Assembly: GCA_964511405.1 (NCBI GenBank)
Contig: CAZEFK010000221.1
Span: forward strand, 1-11,661
Reading direction: 5' to 3'
DNA from: CAZEFK01 sp964511405
GTDB lineage: Bacteria > Pseudomonadota > Alphaproteobacteria > Elsterales > Elsteraceae
Length of the DNA stretch: 11,661 nt
The notes under the pieces were generated by a model. It searched no databases, was not told the DNA's origin, and was given only the letters and a program-made list of their open reading frames with translations. A program made the translations under genes and the position numbers. How positions within the stretch are numbered: the first letter of the stretch is position 1; the number at the start of each line of letters is the position of its first letter. Below are positions 7,146-11,661 of the stretch, in pieces.

Positions 7146-7826
7146 ATGCAAGATCCCATGACCGACACGAGGGATGACCGCTCGCTCGTCGACCGCATCA
7201 CCGAGACGCTCGCGGACCGGATTGTCGCCGGGCTGATCGCAGCAGGCGCGCGGCTGGCGCAGGACCATGTCGCGGCCGAGTTCGGGGCGAGCCACGTCCC
7301 GGTGCGCGAGGCCTTTCGCCGGCTCGAGGCGCGCGGCCTGGTGCTGAGCGAGCCGCGCCGCGGCGTTCGCGTGGCGCCGATCGATGCCGCCACCGTCCTG
7401 GAGGTCACCGAGATGCGGGCCGCCCTGGAAGGGCTGGCGCTGCGCCATGCGATCCCGCGGCTGGGGCCGGCGGATGTCGCGGCCGCCGAAGCGGCGCTGC
7501 GGATCGGCGGCAGCTCCGACGATCCGAAGGTCTGGGACATCGCGAACCGGCGCTTTCACCGCAGCCTGATCGCGCCCTGCGCCATGCCGCGCCTGCTCGC
7601 GGCGATCGACGACCTGCATCAGGCGGCCGCCCGCTTCCTCCATGCGACGTGGCGCGCCGTCGATCGGCAATCCCAGGCCGATGCCATCGAGCATCGGGCC
7701 ATCCTCGCCGCGGCCGTGGATGGCAAGGCACAAGAGGCCTCCGACCTGCTTGGGGCGCACATCAGCCGGGCCGGGCGGGCCCTGATGGCGCGCCTCGGCG
7801 ACGCCCGGGCAGGCTCGACACCATAG
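7146..7826 (+). CDS. GntR family transcriptional regulator, FadR/FCD subfamily
   Basis: 226-aa repressor-type regulator. The N-terminal winged helix (about 12-79) shows LVDRITETLADRIVAGLI, GARLAQDHVAAEFGAS, the recognition-helix motif VPVREAFRRLEARGLV, and the wing RRGVRVAPID. The C-terminal all-helical FCD ligand domain (about 85-215) has the metal/ligand pattern N134..H138 (NRRFH), H183 (EHRAI) and H205 (GAHISRAG), suggesting a carboxylate effector. ATG 7146 and ATG 7158 are both possible; neither has a good Shine-Dalgarno, and the second would lose only MQDP. The gene lies between the divergent PLP/M20 pair and the co-directional MmgE/PrpD gene, so it most likely controls this set and itself in response to the pathway substrate. 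Confidence 0.9.
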   Translation: MQDPMTDTRDDRSLVDRITETLADRIVAGLIAAGARLAQDHVAAEFGASHVPVREAFRRLEARGLVLSEPRRGVRVAPIDAATVLEVTEMRAALEGLALRHAIPRLGPADVAAAEAALRIGGSSDDPKVWDIANRRFHRSLIAPCAMPRLLAAIDDLHQAAARFLHATWRAVDRQSQADAIEHRAILAAAVDGKAQEASDLLGAHISRAGRALMARLGDARAGSTP

Positions 7827-7840
7827 TGTCGACGATATCG
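7815..7840 (+). repeat. Two abutting palindromes at the gntR stop codon
   Basis: TCGACAC-CATA-GTGTCGA (7815-7832) is a perfect 7-bp inverted repeat with a 4-nt loop spanning the gntR TAG. It is directly followed by the 8-bp palindrome CGATATCG (7833-7840). No T tract follows, so it may be an operator for the downstream gene or an mRNA hairpin rather than a classical terminator. Confidence 0.4.
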
Positions 7841-8004
7841 CCAGGCCGCTGACCAAGGATGCGGGTTGGCGGCTCGCGCCGCGATGCCGGCAGGCCGTCG
7901 CGATCTGCACGCGCCAGCGGCCCGATCTTGCACCGTCCGCCCTGGCCGCGCAGTCTGTCCGCTGCCATCTGCGCCACGCGCCGCGGTGACGAGAGCGATA
8001 CCGC
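7841..8004 (+). other. Leader region of the MmgE/PrpD gene
   Basis: About 165 bp of GC-rich sequence with no recognisable gene. A 49-codon frame (ATG 7859 to TGA 8006-8008) ends in an ATGA overlap with the next start. It is Arg/Ser-rich and has no proper ribosome binding site, so I do not annotate it as coding. No convincing promoter is visible. Confidence 0.3.
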
Positions 8005-9357
8005 ATGACCTCCTGTCTCACGAGCACACTGGCGGACTTTATCTGCGACACGCGTAGCGCCGATGTCGGCGAGGCGGCCTTGGCCCGGGCGGAGCTGGTT
8101 CTGTTGGACGTGGTCGGATGTGCCGCGGCCGGCGTCGCGGCCCCGGCGCCGACGGCGGTGCGGGCGGCGCTTCGAGGCACCGCTGGGACCGGGGACTCAC
8201 CGGTCTGGCTCGACGGGACCCGGCTGCCCCCGGCGGCGGCTATCCTGGCCAATGTCTGTGCGGCGACCGCGCTCGACCTGGACGACGGGCATCGCCTGGC
8301 CTGCGGTCATCCGGCCGCCGGCGTGATCCCGGTCGCGACGGCCGTGGCCGAGCGCCTGGGCAGTACCGGCACCGACCTGCTCGCCGCGATCGCGATCGGC
8401 TACGAGGTCGGCGTGCGGATCGCGGCCGCCCGCGACGTGTTCCGGCTGCCGAGCTCGGCGACCGGACAGTGGCTCGGCTACGCCACCGCCGCGGTCACGG
8501 CCCGGCTCCTCGGGCTTGGGGATCGGGCCACGGTCCAAGCCCTGGCGGTTGCCGGCGCGCACGGGCCGAGCATGCTGGTCAATGGCTGGAGCCGCGACCG
8601 CGGCAACAGCGTGAAGGAAGGCATGCCCTGGGCAGCCATGGCCGGCTACACCGCTGCCGAGCTGGCCGCCCAGGGCTTCACGGGGCCGTGCGACGTGCTC
8701 GATGGCGAACCGCGGCACGATCCGGCCGCGATCCGATCGGGCCTCGGCGTCGACTGGGCGATCACCCGGAATTACTTCAAGTACTACTCTGCCTGCCGCC
8801 ACGCCCACCCGGCCATCGACATCGTCCTCGATCTCGCCGAGTCCGGGGCCTTGCCGTCACCGATCGATCGGGTCGCCGTGCACACCTACGACCGGGCCCT
8901 GCGCTTGCAGAACGCCTGCGCGCCGGCGACCCTGGAAGCCGCCCAGTACAGCCTGCCGTTCACGATCGCGCTGGCTGCCGTGCTGGGCCGGGGCGCGGTC
9001 ACCCTCATCCGGCCGGAGCACCTGTCGCACCCGGCGGTAGTGGATCTCGCCCACCGCGTCGAGCTTCATTACGATCCCGTGTTCCAGCATCGCTTTCCGG
9101 CGCAATCAGGCGTCCGCCTGGTGATCGCCGGCGACGGACGCGTCATCGAGCGCGCCGTGTCCACCTGCAGCGGCGATTGGGAGACCGGCGACAACCGCGC
9201 TCGGCTCCATGACAAGTTCGAGCAGCTCACGCGCCCGACGGCGGATGCCGGGTGGCGCCGCCGGATGCCGCTCGCCATCCGCGGTCTCCGGGACGGCGAC
9301 GGGGCGCGAACGCTGTTCGCGCTGCTCGGCGCGGCGGCATCGGCAGACGCCCGATGA
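8005..9357 (+). CDS. MmgE/PrpD family protein
   Basis: 450 aa, the normal length. The family includes 2-methylcitrate dehydratase, cis-aconitate decarboxylase and iminodisuccinate epimerase, all cytosolic enzymes of di- or tricarboxylate-like substrates. Visible blocks: LADFICDTR (9-17), ALDLDDGHRLACGHPAAGVIP (89-109, D91 and H102), SVKEGMPWAAMAGYTAAELA (202-221, K204), KYYSACRHAHPAID (259-272) and AQYSLPF (313-319, Y315). The helical domain spans about 1-260 plus the C-terminus, with the smaller alpha/beta domain between. Where many members have GFHPT, this one reads VFRLPSS, so a family active-site His seems replaced by Leu148. Start is ATG 8005 with a weak GAGAG upstream. It lies 178 bp after gntR in the same direction. 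The substrate is unknown; an epimerase or lyase role in the adjacent amino-acid-type pathway is inference. Confidence 0.88.
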   Translation: MTSCLTSTLADFICDTRSADVGEAALARAELVLLDVVGCAAAGVAAPAPTAVRAALRGTAGTGDSPVWLDGTRLPPAAAILANVCAATALDLDDGHRLACGHPAAGVIPVATAVAERLGSTGTDLLAAIAIGYEVGVRIAAARDVFRLPSSATGQWLGYATAAVTARLLGLGDRATVQALAVAGAHGPSMLVNGWSRDRGNSVKEGMPWAAMAGYTAAELAAQGFTGPCDVLDGEPRHDPAAIRSGLGVDWAITRNYFKYYSACRHAHPAIDIVLDLAESGALPSPIDRVAVHTYDRALRLQNACAPATLEAAQYSLPFTIALAAVLGRGAVTLIRPEHLSHPAVVDLAHRVELHYDPVFQHRFPAQSGVRLVIAGDGRVIERAVSTCSGDWETGDNRARLHDKFEQLTRPTADAGWRRRMPLAIRGLRDGDGARTLFALLGAAASADAR

Positions 9358-9467
9358 CGCCGTGGTCGATGCGGGGGTACGGCTGCGGCTGCTCGGCGCG
9401 TTCGCCGTGGTCGGCGGAGTTCCTGCACAAGCTGATCGCGTGACGGGATGGTTGGGGTGCTGCCGTC
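9358..9467. other. Convergent gap between MmgE/PrpD gene and fic
   Basis: 110 bp. I see no T-tailed terminator; the ATTCG-AGTC-CGAAT hairpin lies inside the fic 3' end. In the + frame around 9365-9440 the conceptual peptide VRLRLLGAFAVVGGVP loosely recalls the N-terminus of SARP/BTAD regulators, but no full gene follows. No firm feature. Confidence 0.25.
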
Positions 9468-11045
9468 CTATTCGAGTCCGAATGCGCCCGCATAGATCGC
9501 TTCGATACGATCGGCCTCTTCCGTCGTCAGGGCTTTGAACTCACCTTGACGTGCCCGCTTGGAGAGGACCCCACCGTTCTGGGAAAGAAAACTGCGCAAG
9601 AGCTCGATAAGCGTATTCGGCATATCGACAATAGCCTGCACCTCCCTGGCGAACGTCTCGTGCGCTTCCAAAAAAGCGACCTCTTCGGGGAGATCTTTCT
9701 CCACCGTTTGAGCGACGCAGTCGTAGAGAAATTCGGCGTGCGCCGTCGCGTCGAAATAGCGATAATAGTCAGATGTTTCGTTCATAACCTCTACATTGCC
9801 CTTCGGCGTGGGACGCCAGATTATAAGCGGTAGTATCTCGGCCGAGTAGCTCTCGAGTACGGTCCGATATTCTGCTATTCGCCGCTCGATGGCGCTGCTG
9901 ATTGGGAATGGCACGCCAGGAGGATTGTAGCGAGCCTGGGCCAGCACATGATGAAAAAGCCATCGATGGAGCCGGCCGTAGCCGTCTGCAAAGGGATGCA
10001 CGTAGACGAACCCAAAGCCGAGACTGGCTGCTGCAATCACCGGGTCGAGGCCGCGCGGCGCAGCCCGACGTTCAAACTCGACCATCCCATGGACCAGATC
10101 CGGAAGATCATGATGCCGAGCGCTGATGTGGTCCGGCACAGGCTCGCCCGTTTCGCGATCATGCACGCCGACGAAGCCGCCTTCGTCCCGGAGTCCCAGC
10201 CGGACAAAACGAGCGTCGCCAACCACGATGCGCTGCAGTCGCTCCAGTTCCTCCAGGCTGAGGGCCCGCGCACCGGCTTGGCCGATCGCCTGCGCCCAGC
10301 GCGTCGCACGGTCGCCGGAGGCCCGCTCCTTTTCTATTGCGAATGATGATTTGGAATCTTTCACCAAAAGGAAGGCGGCCGCCCGCGCTAAAAGGTCCTT
10401 GCGAGTGCGGCCCATCACTTCGCGCGCGCGCTCGTCCAGACGACGGGCGCCCAGCACCTGGAGGTGTCCCGAGCGCCGGACGAGTGGGCAAAAACGCCGG
10501 GTGCCAGGCAGGTTATCGAGCACCTTGTGCCGCGACGACGGCAAGCCAACGCCAAGCCCGTATTGGAGATCAGGGTCGAGCACCGGCACCGCCCGCACCT
10601 TGCCGGGATCGGGGATATCCAGCTGTCGCTCCGTCAGCCATTCGTAAAGGAACCACAGCCGCCGCGCAAAGCCACCGGTCGGGGTGGCGCCTACAATGGC
10701 GACGAACTCCTGTGGGGCGATGGAGCGAAACAAGGCCGCCAACACGCCGAGGTCGACCCCTTCCCACCGGAATCCGAATTTCAATTGTCCGGCCAGCGTC
10801 TGCTCCGGCCGGTGGCGTGGCGTCAACATGAGCCACGCCGGCGAAGAGCTGGGATGATGACGGAGGGCGAGTGCGGTAAGCCTCGGCGGCAAGGCCACCT
10901 TGAGGTCGTAGCGCTGTATCAGCGCGGCGTAGCCTGTCGGGATACCCCGCTCGGGAAGGACGCGACCTGCGAAGTCGCCGACCGGCGTCTTCGGCCATTC
11001 ACCCCGGCCAGACGGATCCGCCACGGTCACCACACGAGCATTCAT
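9468..11045 (-). CDS. Fic domain protein with variant FIC and inhibitory motifs
   Basis: 525 aa. Fic enzymes transfer AMP or other phosphate-containing groups onto protein hydroxyls. The N-terminal region (about 35-200: YAALIQRYDL, GATPTGGFARRLWFLYEWLT, NLPGTRRFCPLVRR) is a conserved-looking accessory domain, probably target or DNA related. The inhibitory helix reads SFAIEK (234-239; usual SxxxE[G/N]). The Fic core includes GGFVGVHDRETGEPVPDHISAR and HPFADGYGRLHR (350-361). H350, D354, R358 and R361 are kept, but the usual Asn is Tyr356 (TAC, 9978-9980). The C-terminal region (about 410-525) is helical, ending KALTTEEADRIEAIYAG. ATG 11045 is the first start after an in-frame stop; no clear Shine-Dalgarno. 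The 3' half counts 50-60% GC in sampled lines against 70-80% in neighbouring genes, a sign of transfer. No antitoxin gene is adjacent. Confidence 0.88.
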   Translation of the reverse strand: MNARVVTVADPSGRGEWPKTPVGDFAGRVLPERGIPTGYAALIQRYDLKVALPPRLTALALRHHPSSSPAWLMLTPRHRPEQTLAGQLKFGFRWEGVDLGVLAALFRSIAPQEFVAIVGATPTGGFARRLWFLYEWLTERQLDIPDPGKVRAVPVLDPDLQYGLGVGLPSSRHKVLDNLPGTRRFCPLVRRSGHLQVLGARRLDERAREVMGRTRKDLLARAAAFLLVKDSKSSFAIEKERASGDRATRWAQAIGQAGARALSLEELERLQRIVVGDARFVRLGLRDEGGFVGVHDRETGEPVPDHISARHHDLPDLVHGMVEFERRAAPRGLDPVIAAASLGFGFVYVHPFADGYGRLHRWLFHHVLAQARYNPPGVPFPISSAIERRIAEYRTVLESYSAEILPLIIWRPTPKGNVEVMNETSDYYRYFDATAHAEFLYDCVAQTVEKDLPEEVAFLEAHETFAREVQAIVDMPNTLIELLRSFLSQNGGVLSKRARQGEFKALTTEEADRIEAIYAGAFGLE

Positions 11046-11060
11046 TTCGCGCGGGTTTCG

Positions 11061-11087
11061 TTCACTCGCGGTGAAAATCTATCACCG
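11061..11087 (-). promoter_or_regulatory. Overlapping inverted repeats upstream of fic
   Basis: TTCAC-N5-GTGAA (11061-11075) overlaps CGGTGA-AAATCTA-TCACCG (11069-11087), 16-42 bp before the fic ATG. A further TTTTCAC (11109-11115) mirrors GTGAAAA (11071-11077). The half-site GTGA/TCAC recurs four times. This is a candidate operator or promoter region for fic; no clear -35/-10 pair is assigned. Confidence 0.4.
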
Positions 11088-11116
11088 GAGCGCCGAATTT
11101 GCGACAGGTTTTCACG

Positions 11117-11141
11117 ACGGCGCCGCGCGCCCAGGCGCCGT
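11117..11141 (-). terminator. Strong GC hairpin after the CtaG-like gene
   Basis: ACGGCGCC-N9-GGCGCCGT is a perfect 8-bp stem beginning 18 nt past the stop codon. Read on the minus strand it is not followed by a T run, so it may act as a terminator only with help, or as an mRNA 3' stabilising hairpin. Confidence 0.45.
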
Positions 11142-11159
11142 TGCCGCAGAGGCGGGCGC

Positions 11160-11661
11160 TCACAGGCCGGCTTCCCAGGCCCGCACGCGCAGCTCGGCCG
11201 CGCGCAGCCAGGCCACCAGCAGCGGGATCGCGGCGACGGTGTACACCAGGCCGGCCGGGATCCACATGACCAACCCGGCCAGTTGCTGGTCGGCCAGGCC
11301 GCCGCGGCCGGGACCGCAATAGGACAGGTACCAGGGATAGCGTCCCAGCGTCAGCAGTGCGCCCAGCAGGCCGCATAGGGTGGCGGTGCCGAACAGCGAC
11401 AGCACCGCGCTGCCGGCTCCGCCGGGCCGGCGGCCCAGCAACGCCGACCAATAGACCAGGGCGGCCCCCAGGAACGAGGCGTGCTGCAGGGCATGCACGC
11501 CGGGGTCGGTCATCGCTGCTTCGAACAGCAGCGGCACATGCCAGAGCCACAGCGCGAGCGTATGCAGCAGCCAGGCGGCGAACGGCCGGGTGGCCGCCTG
11601 CCAGGCGCGCTGCACCGGCCTGGCCGCGAGGCCGGCGGCGGCGCCCGCCCGCAGGCCCGCG
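11160..11661 (-). CDS. ctaG: Cytochrome c oxidase assembly protein, caa3 CtaG type (N-terminus outside window)
   Basis: The frame is open from the right edge to TGA at 11160-11162, giving 166 visible residues of a polytopic inner-membrane protein. Four hydrophobic segments are visible: FAAWLLHTLALWLWHVPLLF, ASFLGAALVYWSALLG, VLSLFGTATLCGLLGALLTL and LAGLVMWIPAGLVYTVAAIP. Diagnostic CtaG_caa3 features are the His-rich HTLALWLWH, GVHALQHASFLG, RYPWYLSYCGP and DQQLAGLVMWIPAGLVY. This family, named after Bacillus subtilis CtaG, is needed for caa3-type oxidase formation and is distinct from the Cox11-type proteins also called CtaG. An in-frame GTG at 11615 is not taken as the start because the frame stays open and the family is longer. 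It lies upstream of fic on the same strand, separated by a hairpin and a likely separate promoter. Confidence 0.85.
   Translation of the reverse strand, partial: AGLRAGAAAGLAARPVQRAWQAATRPFAAWLLHTLALWLWHVPLLFEAAMTDPGVHALQHASFLGAALVYWSALLGRRPGGAGSAVLSLFGTATLCGLLGALLTLGRYPWYLSYCGPGRGGLADQQLAGLVMWIPAGLVYTVAAIPLLVAWLRAAELRVRAWEAGL

Noticed and set aside
7092..8252. N-terminal extension of the PLP enzyme (frame open to 8252)
   Set aside because: It would run antisense through the whole gntR gene; a strong ribosome binding site sits just before ATG 7091 and the 390-aa product has normal family length.
9471..9484. ATTCG-AGTC-CGAAT hairpin considered as the fic terminator
   Set aside because: It lies within the last codons of fic and has no T tract after it.
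9546..9833. Small plus-strand frame opposite fic, considered as an antitoxin or antisense protein
   Set aside because: No antitoxin features; it is an antisense shadow of the fic C-terminal coding region.

Overview
This is a GC-rich (roughly 70%) bacterial chromosomal segment. Gene content and style suggest an alphaproteobacterium, possibly Rhodospirillales-like: an AsmA-type envelope protein, a caa3-type cytochrome oxidase assembly protein, GntR/FCD regulation of a catabolic cluster, frequent GTG starts and dense packing. The taxonomic call is inference; no rRNA or other marker gene is present. The window holds seven complete genes and two cut by its edges. I see no tRNA, rRNA, CRISPR array, integrase or transposase.

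Left part (1-4562): the C-terminal part of an AsmA-family protein (+) converges on histidinol-phosphate aminotransferase hisC (-). hisC is divergent from a cytoplasmic GH31 alpha-glycosidase (+) across an 85-bp shared upstream region. The glycosidase ends 15 bp from the oppositely oriented M20 hydrolase gene.

Middle part (4578-9357): a compact, apparently catabolic locus centred on a GntR/FCD regulator. To its left, and divergent from it, lie a fold-type-I PLP enzyme and then a zinc-dependent M20 amidohydrolase of the N-carbamoyl-L-amino-acid hydrolase / allantoate amidohydrolase group. To its right, in the same direction, lies an MmgE/PrpD-family protein. A 54-bp AT-rich divergent promoter with a tandem heptamer separates the regulator from the PLP enzyme. 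A plausible reading is breakdown of an N-carbamoyl or ureido-type amino acid: MmgE/PrpD acts as epimerase or lyase, M20 as decarbamoylase, and the PLP enzyme converts the free amino acid. The substrate is not readable from sequence. The PLP enzyme has Met at both positions that normally hydrogen-bond the cofactor's phenolic oxygen, and the MmgE/PrpD protein seems to lack one family active-site His.

Right part (9358-11661): a 525-aa Fic-domain protein (-) whose C-terminal half is clearly less GC-rich than its neighbours. It has two altered signature motifs: GYGR instead of GNGR in the FIC motif, and SFAIEK instead of SxxxE[G/N] in the inhibitory helix. Overlapping inverted repeats lie upstream of it. 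A strong hairpin then follows the end of a CtaG-like oxidase assembly gene that runs off the right edge. The variant Fic gene and the variant PLP enzyme in its regulated locus are the two points most worth following up.
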